From Lichtheimia corymbifera B2541 (lineage: Eukaryota > Mucoromycota > Mucoromycetes > Mucorales > Lichtheimiaceae): a stretch of DNA of 43,504 bases. The notes under the pieces are model-generated. The model searched no databases, was not told where the DNA came from, and worked only from the letters and a program-made list of their open reading frames with translations. A program made the translations under genes and the position numbers. Shown here piece after piece: positions 10,611-23,400 of the stretch; positions within the stretch are counted from its first letter, which is position 1; each line of letters begins with the position of its first letter. The stretch is taken from contig JNEU01000873.1 of assembly GCA_000697475.1 (NCBI GenBank), positions 1 to 43,504 on the forward strand, in the 5' to 3' direction.

Positions 10611-13600
10611 ATGTCTGAACAATCGATACCCCATTCTGGAGGGTTATACTCGACGGATGAAGACGGCAATGCTAGTCGTACCTCTGAAGGTCATACAGTC
10701 TCTATGAACAACGCGCAAATGCCGAGTGTATGTAAAAGATGGATATATGTATAGATGTAAGAGTGATCGGCTGACATAATCTATTGCCATAGCAACAAAC
10801 ATCGTATTACCATGAAGGAGGAATGGTAATGCCGTATCCACCCAACAACAACAATGGAGAAGGAGGGGGATATCCACCACCTTATCCACCAAGAAATGCA
10901 GCACCACCACCATTGCCACCTCGTGATCCTCGGGATGATCAACGATGGATGTCTTTCCCACAAGCACCAGGAGGAGGTGGAGGTGGAGGAATGCCAATGC
11001 CTGCTCCTCAAATGTATCCACCATCGTCAGCAGGTCCAATGCCATATCCACCACTATCAAATACTGCTATGTATCCACCTCAACAACAACAGCAGCAACA
11101 ACCCTTGTATCCTCCACGTACTCCAAGTGCTCCTTATCGTCCAGAGTCACCTTATCCACCACGTCCATCATCGCCTTATCAACATCAGGAGAAGCATGGA
11201 TTGCAACCACCCAATGACAATGATTATCGCAGTTCTCCATCATCGGCACATACATCACCTCATTTATCGCCTCACATGTCACATCCAGATGCAATGCCAA
11301 CACCATTATGTCCACCTCGTCCACATCATCATCATCATCAGGAACCAACTCAACCACAACAACACATGTATCCACCTCCTGTACCATCACCTTCCATTTC
11401 ATCCGAGATGCTTATGCCTAATCCACCCAACCATCCTCCTCCTGCTGCTTCTTCTTCTCCATCATCATCACCCGCCATGCCAATGCCAATGCCTATGCCC
11501 ATGCCAATGCCAGGTGGAAATCGATATTATGCATTCCAACCTCAAATCTCGTATCCACCTCCTGGCTATGCTCGTCCACCAGCTCAAGATTTTATCAGTC
11601 GTTTCAGATCATCCACTGTTCAACCCTCTTCAGTGTTGGAAGCTGAGCATGCTGCAAGAAAAGAGCTTCGAGAACAGCTACTTCGTAAAGATAGCACAAG
11701 ACAACATGCCACGGAGGATTCAAGTGATGAAGAACAAGAAGATGAAGGACGACTTGAGAGCAAACCTTTACCACCTGCTCCATCTGAACAAGATGCAGTC
11801 TCCCCAGGATCCGATGACGATGATGATGATGATAGGGTACTTTTTGAGTCGACTGATCCAGCTCTACTTTCTGTGGTCGCCAAGATGTTTGCAAGGAGTA
11901 TCAAGGAGGTGGTTCGCTTGCGTCAACTTAGTTTTACCGATGAATATCCTGATGCATTCACGGGTCAAGAAGCCTTGGTAAGTAGTCGTAGCTGGGATTA
12001 TATGGCACCATCACTGACAAGATGAATAGGATACAATGACACAACTTTTGCAAAGCCAATATCCAGGAAATGAACACATGCGGGAATACTGTTTGGGATT
12101 ATTGACAGCCTTGCACAATTCTTCACCCAAGCGACTCTTGGTGTCTGTGGATCCCTTCAACAAGATCAAACGACACATTGTACAAGGTTCAGCTGAAGAG
12201 ACTTTCCAATTGAAGAGCACTCGTATCGTTGGTGTTTATACTCCCATGACTCGCTGTTATGTGAAAGGATGTAGACCTGGTGAAGGTTGTTATGCACCCC
12301 GTTGTCCCAACAAGGCCAGTGTACAAGAACAGGAGACTGAGGTAGAAAAAAAGTTGACAGGCTCATCTCTATACAAACTGGTATTGATGGATGATATTAG
12401 GATGCCTTGGCAAGAAGCGTCTCCCAGAGAACCATTGCGCATAGTGAAGGGGTAGGTGGTATAAATACATATATATATATGTAGGAGATTTGACTAAGAG
12501 CCATGGTCATGGATAGATGCAAGTGGCGGAGACATGGGGACAACGCATGGATCCAGAATTTTATCAATCTGTGGACAAGCGTGAACGTGATCGTCAAGAG
12601 GCCATCAATGAAATCATTTATGGTGAAGAGCAATATCTCAAGGATCTCGAATTGCTACGTGAGGTGAGCAGGATACCTATATGCCATGAGGATTCTACTT
12701 TTTATTGATGAAGCAACAACCATGCAATAGGGAATTATTGATCCATTGAAAGAATCTCAAGTGATTGATGAAGCCGAATGGGAATTCTTTGCACGAGATG
12801 TGTTCAACAATCATGCCGAGTTAGAGCAGCTCAGTATCAATCTCTTTAACGATTTGTACGAGCGATTCAAGGAACATGAGGATGGATGTATTCCTGGCAT
12901 TGGTGATATTTTGCTCAAGCACTTTGACCATTTCCGTGATCCCTATGCTCTCTATGTCCCCAATGTCAATCTTGCCGAGTATATTGTGGCCGACTTGAAG
13001 CGATCCAATCCAGCCTTTAATGAGTTCTTGGCAAGCCGACTTTCCGATCCGCGACTCAACAGACAACCTTTCCGACACTTTTTGCTTCGACCGGTGCTGC
13101 GTTTACCACGCTATCCACTTTTGCTGCAAGCCTTGATGAAAAAGACCGACAAGGAGGATCCTGAATACGAGATACTTGCTCAATGCAATGAAAAGATTGC
13201 TCAGGTGTGCAAGCTGTGTGATCAACTCACCGCCACAGTCAAGACGCGTGTTGAGATCCTTCTTTTGAATAACGCACTTACGTGTCGTCAAGGCGAATTT
13301 TACGACCTCAAGCTCACTGATCCACAACGCAAGATTTATTATCGTGGCGACTTGAAATTGGAAAACTTGGGTCTTGACATTGGTGAAAAGTTCATCCACA
13401 TGATTGTATTTGACCACATTGTGCTGCTTACCAAAGCTCGCAAGACAAGTGATACCACTGAATACAAGATTTGGCGTCGCCCCATCCCATTGCAAATGTT
13501 GCACGTCCAAGGCATCGAGAACGATTTTATGTTGCCATCACAGCTATCCATGACGAGCAGTTCAACATATGCCAGCTTGAAACCATCCCTCACCATGCGT

Positions 13601-15246
13601 AGTGAAAACTTGTCACTTGTCCTCACCCATCCTGGTCGTCATGGAGAGACGTACTACTTGCAGTGTGCTAATCAGCAAGAAAAGGACCAATGGCTCTTTG
13701 CTCTCAAGCAAGCACGTAGTGATCTCAAGCAGCTGGTGGATGCATTCAATATTATCAGCATGGAGAGCACCTTTTTCAGAGATTATGGTGCCTCTTCTAC
13801 CAGTGAAGGCTGTGGCAAGGTCACAAGTACCGTGCCATTTGGTAAGCGTGCTTCTTATTGTATACATAATAAGCTTCTTTTTTATTTACATTGTTACATT
13901 ATCTAGTGACCGAGAACAATGTCGAGATGCTGGCTATAGGAACAAGTGTGGGTGTCTACTTTAAGCCATTAAAGGGTGGACGTGCCCGGCCAATCCTCTC
14001 TTTGCGGAATGTGACACAACTGGGTGTGATGCAGAAATATCAGATCCTCTTGGTACTTGCAGGTAACACAGAATTTCGTCTTGCATGATTGTGCGGACAA
14101 ACAACTTATAGGATTTTAACCTGTAGATAAAATGCTATACGCTTATCCATTGGACGAGCTTACTTCTCCCAAAAACAGCAAAGCACCCGACCGGTTAGCT
14201 CATGAAATAAGCGAGCCCGTTCACTTTTTCCAAACCGGTGTATGTCATGATGTCGAACTTTTGGTCTATGCCAGACAAAAGACAGTGTACACCATTTTCA
14301 CAGCTCTCAAGCCTATCCGTTCTATTGGATCCGAAAGCCGATCGCGAGGCATTAGTCTTGGCCATCGAGGATTCTTCCGCAGTCATAGTACCAAATCCCC
14401 TTGGTTCCAAGATTACAAGGTATTGTATTTTTTTATCATCCGATAGGAAGATGGTGATGATGCTGAGGTGGTTGTTTTTAGGAATTCTCGGTAGGAGCTC
14501 AAGCTGTGAATATCCATTTCTTGAAATCCAAATTTGCTGTGGTGTGCGACAAGGCCTTTGAAATCATCGACCCTGAAGATTTGAGCAGCTCTCGCAGTAT
14601 CCCCAATGAGCAAGATCCTCAATTTGACTTTTTGGAACAAAGAAGCGATGGATTGAGACCTTTAGCCATGTATCGTATGCAAAGCAAGTTCCTGTTGTGT
14701 TACAACAAGTTTGCATTTTACGTCAACAATCGTGACCAATCATTGGTTCCGCGTGACGAAACGTAAGTCAAAGAGTAGCGGCAGCAAGGAGCAGCAGCAG
14801 CAGCGTGGGGAGGATCGGGTACATTGGGGAGAAAGGCTTATGCGGTTTCAGTGAACTGACACCATGCATGTACATGTATAGATCGGCACTATTGTGTGAG
14901 TGGGAAAGTCACCCCGACAACATTGTATATCATCACCCCTATGTGATTGCCTTTGATCAGCGATTTATTGAAATACGACATGTGGAAACTGTAAGTATGA
15001 GAAAAAAAATGATGATGGAATGAATGTGGTGGTTGATAGGTGATATTTTAGGGTGATCTTGTTCAAATGATACCAGGCAACGATGCTCGTTTAACGCACT
15101 ATAATGGAAATGGATATCTTGTCGGAGAACCATTGGTCATCCATGGTTGCATTGTGCATAGTAGAAACCAGCAATTCCAAGACGTCTTTTACCTGGAGCC
15201 TAACAAAGAACTGGAGGAACAACAACAGCAACAGCAGCAGCAGTAG
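10611..15246 (+). CDS. ROM2-like Rho guanine-nucleotide exchange factor (DEP-DH-PH-CNH)
   Basis: Predicted 1335 aa from ten exons: 10611-10727, 10793-11977, 12030-12443, 12517-12663, 12731-13841, 13907-14062, 14127-14419, 14482-14762, 14882-14990, 15052-15246. Residues about 50-300 are Pro/Tyr/Gln-rich with an MP-dipeptide run and two PPxY motifs (67-70 PPPY, 295-298 PPGY). A DEP-like domain spans about 390-480. The DH domain (about 591-792) opens with KRERDRQEAINEII and contains LLRPVLRLPRYPLLLQALMK. A PH domain (about 815-955) follows, ending QEKDQWLFALKQAR. The C-terminal CNH domain (about 1000-1310) includes HFLKSKFAVVCDKAFEI; the protein ends in poly-Gln. ROM2/TUS1-type GEFs activate Rho1 at the plasma membrane for wall integrity. 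The exon 3/4 junction is the least certain: only a GTGAAG donor at 12444 keeps the frame. Confidence 0.92.
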
Positions 15247-16392
15247 ACTATTATCTATAATAACGCCCTTAATATAAAGGATAGCACAAATTTCATTTTG
15301 ACTTTTAAATGATGCCCGCACAGACACACTTTTATTTCTCTGGTTTCAAATCAAAAATTACAAAAGTGCTGCTACTGGAGTTACACATGAATCAATCTCC
15401 GCATACCATATGATTTGGGGGAGTAAATGAGAAAGTACACCTGCTCTTTTATCATTCATGATTCATGAATAGCAACTTTGGGCTTGGCTTTTCTTGCCTG
15501 GAGGTGCATGGGGGTTGTATTTTTTTAAAGCCAAGAGGAATAGGATTGAGATATGACGAGTATGGGTGCACAATGGCTTAACAAGCTCACACCTATTGTT
15601 GGGCCTTCTTGTAACAATTACAACAGAATTAGGGAAAAGATCAATTGTCGTATTGTGTCATGAGATGTAATGCTGAGCATGAATATGGAGATGCATCCCA
15701 TGTGGCTGGTGGTGATGATCAGATAATATACACCACACACAAGCACGTCTTGGCAACAATGAGAATGTCCAAGTCATTGTGTTTCCCCCAAATGTAATAT
15801 AATACTTTAGTGGATTGAGCGGGAATATAGATTCGATCACCTGAGCAGCGATCGCCAATTGCATCATGAAAACACATTTTATATCTTAGTGTATGTCTCA
15901 GGCAAGAAAGGGAAGAATATTCCCGCCGCTCGTCATTGATATTACCACTTTACAAGCATATGGTTGATTCGCACACACGCACACAGTTATAAACCATTGT
16001 GATTGGTCTAACGTTTATCATCATTCCATTCGCCTGGCAATTACACACACGCACACACATGAATTCCCATACCCCCAAGTGATGATGAAACATATGATGG
16101 GTTACCCCTGGAATGTCGATAAAGCAGACTATCGTGGTAGTAGTAGTAGTAATGAGAGAAGCGAGGGTTGAAAACAATCCCATCCATCGGCGTTTCGAGT
16201 TGTCTTTTTCGGGAATAGTGTAAAGTGTGTAACATGGTGCTTCACAAGGAATCAGACCATCCTTCTGTACAATAACCTTTTTTGCTCACCGCCCATTTAC
16301 TTTCCCTTTTCCCACTTTTGCCTTCCAGTAACACTTTCTTTCCCGCCAGTACCCCTTTATACCACGTTCACTACCATCACCACCACCTCGGC
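15247..16392. other. Intergenic region between RhoGEF and RhoGAP genes
   Basis: I see no gene in these 1.1 kb. They hold the RhoGEF 3' end, AC/GT-rich patches near 15970-16060 (CACACACGCACACA twice) and a T/C-rich leader (16280-16390) before the RhoGAP start. The two genes share a strand, so the right half is presumably the RhoGAP promoter. Confidence 0.5.
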
Positions 16393-19082
16393 ATGACAAC
16401 TGTAGCCTATGATTGGGTCCAGGTGGTGCATCCCGACTCAAAAGACATTTATTTCGTTAATCCTGTAAGCAGATGGGCCTCATGTCGACTCTCCTTCTCC
16501 TCCTGTTACTCAACCCCATTTGCTCTATAGACCACCGGTAAATGCTTGACAGACAAGCCCGAACAAGGGATAATGTAAGGAAGAATAGAGGGGACACCTT
16601 ATAGAACAAAAAAAGACTAATGGAATGACTATAGCAAACCCAATGACCCCAATGGCGAATGGTGGGAGCTATGGGATGATGCCAACGATATGCCATATTA
16701 TTACCATACTACTTCGGGCCAAGCTCACTGGAATCAGCCGGCTGACACACCAGTGATTTCTCTTACCAATGTAAGTCAGTCCTAGATATCTCGATTTGAA
16801 ACAAATAGACTAAAGCAATCATCTATGATAGACTGATATCAGACTTGAACAAGTGGTTCCTGAGGCAGGTTCCTCAGTCTTGAAACGTAATAGTCGTTCT
16901 CTTGATCTTCCTTCAACTCGATCCATTCCACCCACTACCGCTTATCATCATACTCGATCCACCTCAGACGGCAATAATACTGCGACTCCACCATCACCTC
17001 CACCTCCGCCTCCTCCGCCAATGATGACCACGACTACCACGACTACTACCACAACTACCAACACATCTCCATTATGCATCCAAGAAGAATCGCATGATTC
17101 ATTATCAGCAGCATTACCCAATGGCTCTATGGGATTGTTTGGTTTCAGGTGGACTCGGAAACAAAGCGTGGTAAGTGTTTTTCTTTTCATTCAGGGTCAT
17201 ATGACCTTATACTCACCCATGCTATCTTGTTTCCAGGTCTCAGAAATGGGTGATCTAGCAGCAGCTCGTCAACGACGTTTGTCAAACTTTTCTGCTTTTC
17301 GAGGAAAGACTTCGTCATCTTGGAAGAATCTCGTGACACGCACTCAATCATCTCCGCGTAACTCAATTGCTGTCAGCACACCCGTGAGCAATCCAGGTAA
17401 CAAAATGAACCTTACCGATTTTGTATGTGGGGTTTACTTATATCGTTTTTAGAAGCAGCAGCTGCTATGCACCCAACTAAATGGATGGATCCTTTCAGTC
17501 TGCAGGCTCAGACCGAGAAAAAGTAAGTCGATTCGTTTGTGTATGTGAGAGAGTGAGAAATACTCATTCATGCATGATGCATTATTATTATTAGACCGAT
17601 CCTTCCTACCAATTTGCAACAAGAAATCACACAATTTGCTATTGATGGATTTGCTCAAAAGTATTTCGCCAAACATAAACGGGGGATCATTTTTAAACGA
17701 CAAGTGCCCATGGAGGAGATGCTGCGTTGGACAAAAGAGTCACTCAAACAGCCTCTGATCATGCTCAACAAGGATTTGTACAAGGATGCACTCAAATGCT
17801 TCAAATTGATCCAAATCATTATGGGCGATCGACCACGACCACGACAATCCACTGAAATTGAGGAATATCAGACATTGCTTGGATGTGGCATCAGCAAAGG
17901 ACAAATGCGTGATGAGATTTATGTACAAGTATGCAAGCAATTAAACAACAACCCCAACGGGTAAGTGTCACGCGCGATGACGATCATGATCAATGTAGAC
18001 TAACACACTTTTTTCATATAGACAAAGCATTCGAAAAGGTTGGGAGATTTTATGTGTCATCAGCGTCACCTTTCCACCTTCCAAGAATCTCGAATCATAC
18101 CTGAACAACTTTGTGGATCAAAGCACTCATGTTACCCAGAATCAAGTGGATGTGATTAGCCAATATGTATCGACCCGACTGAAGCGAATTTGTGCGCGGG
18201 GCGCCAAAGGCAAGGTCTTGACTGCAGCAGAAATCGAACGAGCCAAGGTAATGAATGAAAAAAACGATTTGACCTGGAAATCACATGTTAATGTCGGTGT
18301 TGTCTTTTTTGCAGGAAGCACCCTTTAAGCCTTCCATCTTTGGAGAAGACCTCGAGTTGATCATCTCCTTACCTTCCCATTGCGATAACGGCCTCAAAAT
18401 ACCCAAGATAGTACCGTTCCTCGCTGATGCAGTGCTGAAAATGAATGGTCTACAATCGGAAGGCATATTTCGTGTTCCCGGAGACGCAGAAGAAGTAACG
18501 GACTTGGTATGTTTGTTTCATTGCATAGGTACTAGATTGATGTTAACCACCCTCTTTATAGCGTGTTCGGATTGAAAATGGCAATTATGATTCAAGTGGC
18601 ATTACCGATCCCAATGTACCAGCATCTTTACTCAAATACTGGCTTCGAGATCTTGAAAAACCATTAATACCCACCGAGTTGTATGATGAATGCGTCAAGT
18701 TTGCCGAGAATTCAGATGAAGCCATCGCCATTGTCAACGCTTTACCCGATCTAAACCGTCGTATTGTTATGTACATGATCGCTTCTGTTCAGGTAAATGA
18801 ATACATGTCTCCTCCATGCTTCTTGATAACTCATGGGATCATTAGGAATTCAATCGTGAGGAGGTGACACAATATACACGCATGAATGTCAACAATCTTG
18901 CCATGGTTTTCGCTCCCAACTTTTTACGATGTCCATCCGATTCATTGACAACCGTATTCCAAAACTCAAAGTACGAGCAAGCCTTTGTCAGAACCTTGAT
19001 CAACGACATGCAAACTGAAAAGGAATCATGTGCCTACGGTGATGAAGCTCCCTTGGCCAAGAAGAGGTGTTCCGATGATTAG
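16393..19082 (+). CDS. RhoGAP with two WW domains and a MyTH4 domain (ARHGAP39/Vilse type)
   Basis: Predicted 690 aa from eleven exons: 16393-16464, 16531-16574, 16635-16770, 16832-17170, 17237-17396, 17453-17522, 17595-17960, 18022-18247, 18315-18506, 18562-18792, 18846-19082. Two WW domains lie at about residues 7-35 (DWVQVVHP...) and 50-75 (WWELWD...MPYYYHTTSGQAHW); the first lacks the second signature Trp. A Ser/Pro/Thr-rich linker follows. MyTH4 spans about 265-445 (MEEMLRWTKESLKQPL, GCGISKGQMRDEIYVQVCKQ). The RhoGAP domain (about 480-675) has the arginine finger R524 in SEGIFRVPG and the helix NNLAMVFAPNFLR. This order matches Vilse/ARHGAP39. It should stimulate GTP hydrolysis by a Rho or Rac/Cdc42 GTPase, with MyTH4 likely contacting microtubules or membranes. 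It lies 1.1 kb downstream of the RhoGEF on the same strand. Confidence 0.93.
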
Positions 19083-20436
19083 CAGCAACGTTAAAGATAA
19101 AATCTTGATTTTGTATATATAAAGACCCGCTTTTTGGTGATGTACATTACGCACATTTTATATTTTCCCCTTTTATGTCGATTTTCATATAAAGACAGCT
19201 TTGTGTACCATTGGAATCCCCGACATGACAAGTTGGCAATCATAAAGGATAAGAATCGGATACCATAAAGACAATGCATCTTCGTAACAAAGGATGCAAC
19301 AGTAATGAAGGCTATTTATCCTATCATTTTTCTTTGTCAATGCCACTTAATATTACCATGACGCAATACCTTATAGACCTCTAGAAGAACAAAGGATCAG
19401 AGGAGGGCTCACGTGACTCTGGATGAATTGCATGATCGACATTGAGGGAAAAAAGTTTGTTTCAATTTCAATTGATGCATCGCGGGGTGTTTCGGAACCA
19501 TGACCGACCATTGTCGGTAGAAATTAACCATGCGTTTGAAGCGGCAGACACCCGCTACCAACGGATCAAATTTTACTAAGCATCCAATACAACAAGTGAT
19601 GACGCCTTATCTTTATCGACGACAAAGAGTCATATGTATCATCCACATCCAATCGATATCCCCGAGATAGGGGTTAGCATACATTAGCACATATTATTAT
19701 GAATCACTTTAGCAATACCTATCACGAATGGTGTTATCAAGATGTGGCGTAGTAGTGTAGTAGTGCAGTATGATCCCAATGATGATAGTGATGGTGGGCG
19801 TAAACAATTAGTACTCTATCACATGTTGTTGTGGTAGTAGTAGGTCAATCAGATATGCTGCTTTAGCCGTCAATTTTTCCCAATACCTATGATAGGAACG
19901 CATCTCAATTAACGTTTCATATCATGACATGGTAGCAATTTGTTTGAGTTGGTTGGTTAATCTGATGGGACACTTCTTGAAAGCTCTGAGCATCATTCGT
20001 CAAGCAGGATTACTATCAGCCAATCACAAACTCAGATTAAGACGCGGCCAGTTGCTTGAATATTTTACCGGACATCGCCGCGCCCTCACGGGTATATTGT
20101 CAATCACCCTTTTTGTAAGCAATTCTCTGCAAAACTGCATATCCAAAAGAACGATATTATATACAAAAAAAGAGTTTACTATTCTTTTGCATTTCTCGTG
20201 TATGATAACCGAGTTTACATAAGGTGGGGGAGAGAGAGAGCAGCATATGCGTTGAGGAAAACAAAGCAGTAATAGGAGGCGGGGAAGAAGTTTTGCAGCC
20301 GCCACTAAAGCCGGCAGTAGCAATAGCTATGGCCGGATCAAAAAGACATCGTCTCCGACGTACCTTCATCCACGATTTGAGCGACGCTTATAAATACGAG
20401 GTATCTTTGCAAAACACCATTCATTGCTTTATCAAG
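19083..20436. other. Intergenic region upstream of the PDR transporter
   Basis: No supported gene. It contains the RhoGAP 3' end, GTAGTAGT-type short repeats (19745-19850) and the transporter promoter with a TATA box at 20389. A 97-codon open frame at 19929-20222 has no recognisable features and was not called. Confidence 0.5.
20389..20396 (+). promoter_or_regulatory. TATA box of the PDR transporter gene
   Basis: TATAAATA lies 41 nt before the ATG at 20437. That spacing leaves a very short leader. It supports 20437 as the start over the in-frame ATG at 20329, which lies upstream of this box. Confidence 0.5.
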
Positions 20437-23400
20437 ATGGAAAAGTCAAACCACGACAGCTCATCCACCCGGTCTGACTATACCATCCATGAAGACATCA
20501 CTTTTAAGCAAGAAATCGAAGGAAATGATGGCACCTACGGCGAACCCGATGCAAATGCAGTCAACATTGATGGTCATTATCCCATTTTATTAACGTGCCA
20601 AAGATCCAAATAGCTAACATGCCCATTTCTTTTTAGAGGCAAAGCTCGAATACGATACTCTCAAACGTGAATTATCGCGTATAAGCCGTGCATCTGTACC
20701 AGAGGGCAAAGCTGAGGAAGGTGCCGCCGATCAAGAAGTATTCGACCTCGACGCCTTTTTACACGATATGTCCAACCAGCAAAGCTCAGCAGGTCACAAA
20801 CCTAAGCATCTTGGTGTCATCTGGAAAGACCTTGCTGTTGAGGTATGCATAATAATAATGCCAATTGTTTATCATTCTTCTAACCGTACATATATCTCTT
20901 AGGGTCTTGGTGCTGATGCGCATGTAGTATCCAATGTGGCGAGTGCTTGTCTCGATTTGTTACAATTTTGGAAATACATTGGCTTCGGGAGAAAGAGTAC
21001 GAAAAAGACGATTCTTCGCGGCCTGAATGGATTTTGTAAAAACGGCGAGATGCTGTTGGTGCTTGGTCGACCTGGTGCAGGCTGCACAACATTGCTCAAA
21101 GTACTCAGTTGTATCCGGTCTTCTTATACCCATGTTGGTGGCGAAGTAACCTACGGTGGTATCGATTACAAGACATTCTCAAAGCACTATCGTGGTCAAG
21201 TGGTGTATAACGAGGAAGAAGATCAGCATTATCCTACCTTGACAACAAAGCAAACGCTTCAATTTGCATTGCGTACCAAGACACCTGGCACTCGACTTCC
21301 TGATGAAACTAAGAGGGACTTTGTTGACAAGATCATTTACTTGTTGGGTAACATGCTAGGTCTTACAAAGCAAATGGATACGGTGGTAGGCAATGCATTC
21401 GTCCGTGGTCTCTCTGGTGGTGAACGCAAGCGTTTATCAATTGCCGAAGTTATGACGACCCAATCATCTATAACATGCTTTGACTGCAGTACCCGTGGCC
21501 TTGATGCTGCTTCTGCCCTTGATTACGTTCGCTCGTTACGCATTATGACTGATGTATTCGGCAAAACCACGATCGCCACGCTTTATCAAGCCTCCAACAG
21601 CATTTTCAACTTGTTTGACAAGGTGTTGCTCTTGGATGAAGGTCATTGTATCTATTTTGGACCAACCAGTGAAGCCAAGGCCTACTTTGAACATATGGGA
21701 TTCCATTGTCCACCTCGCAAATCATTGCCGGATTTCCTTACTGGTCTATGTAATCCCTTGGAACGTGAGGTCCAACCTGGCTTTGAAGGAAAGACACCTG
21801 AACACGCACATGAATTCGAGGAACGCTTTTATGAATCATCCACGTACAAGGCAATGATGGCCGAGATGCAAGGATTTGAAGAGCAAATTGCACGTGACAA
21901 GCCAGCTGAGCAATTCATGCAAGCCATGCGTGATGAGCATCAAAAATTAGCTCCGAAGTCGCAACCTCACACCAGCTCTTTCTGGCAACAAGTAAAGGCA
22001 CTCACCATCCGTCAACATCAACTCCTCATCAAGGATCATGAGGGTCTTCTTTCTCGCTATGGCACCATCTTTGTTCAATCGCTCATCACTGGCTCCGTCT
22101 TTTTCAGCATCCCTCTCACTGCCAATGGCGCGTTTAGTCGAAGGTACTTGATCCCATTCTTCTTCTTCCATGTCTCCCACCCCCATGCTAACTCTATTCA
22201 TTAGTGGTGCTCTCTTCTTTGCTGTTTTATTCAATGCGCTCGTATCACAATCTACACTGATTTCATTCTTCTTGGGCCGTCCTGTTCTCGAAAAGCAAAA
22301 GCACTTTGCAATGTATCGTCCTTCAGCCTATTATCTCTCCATTGTGGCTATGGATATTCCTTATGCTGTTGTACAAGGTAAGCTCAAGAAAGCTATGAGT
22401 AAGATGCATCGCTAAACGATACATGAATAGTGCTTGTATATGAGATCTGTTCTTATTTCTTGATGCACCTTGACTTGGACGCCGGACGTTGGTTTACCTA
22501 CTTTATCATTTTGATATTCATCAACTTGGCCATGAATGGATTCTTCCGCTTCTTTGGTACCATCACTTCCAGTTTCTTTGTCGCAACACAGGTATCAGGT
22601 GCCCTTTTCGTCGCTCTTGTCACATACTCTGGTTACGTGATCCCTTATCAAACACAACATCCCTGGCTCTACTGGTAAGTGTGTTGTGGTGTATACATGA
22701 TGGATCTGGATACTTATACATATGGGGCATTAGGATCTATTGGATCAATCCACTCGCCTATGGTTATCGTGCTATTGTATCGAATGAATTGACCGGTCAA
22801 CATTATTCATGCGACGGCCTTGGCAATTCTGTTCCCTATGGTCCCGGTTATGATAATTGGAATTACAAGGTGTGCACTATGCAAGGTGGCAACCCTGGTG
22901 AAGATTTTGTACTTGGTGACGATTATCTTTTTGCTGCAAGACGTTTCCGTACATGGTGGCGATGGGCACCTGATTTCGTGGTGGTCGTTGGATTCTTCCT
23001 TTTCTTTACGGCTTTGAACTGTTTGGCCATGGAAAAGATTCAGCTAAAGTCATCTGGATCACTCACCAAGTTGTATCTCCCTGGAAAAGCACCAAAGCCA
23101 CGTACGGATGAGGAAGAAAACGCACGTCGTGAACGCCAAGCACATATCACTGACAACATGGCCAAGGTCTCTACCGGTACAACGTTCTCCTGGCACAATG
23201 TGAATTATACCGTCCCCGTTAAAGGTGGTACAAGACAACTGCTCAATGACATTTCAGGCATTGTCAGACCAGGCCACTTGACTGCATTGATGGGTTCCTC
23301 TGGTGCTGGCAAAACTACCTTATTGGACGTACTGGCAAAGCGCAAGACCATTGGCAAAGTTGAAGGAGATGTCTTTTTGAACAACGAGGCATTGATGAAT

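Noticed and set aside
10854..11981. 375-codon His/Leu-rich frame overlapping the RhoGEF N-terminus
   Set aside because: It is an alternate-frame reading of the Pro/Gln-rich repeats; only the other frame joins to the DEP and DH exons.
19929..20222. 97-codon frame upstream of the PDR transporter
   Set aside because: It has no recognisable domain or upstream promoter signal, and ends in the transporter's promoter region.
20329..20436. Longer N-terminus for the PDR transporter from the ATG at 20329
   Set aside because: A TATA box at 20389 lies between this ATG and the one at 20437, and the extra basic residues are not typical of the family.
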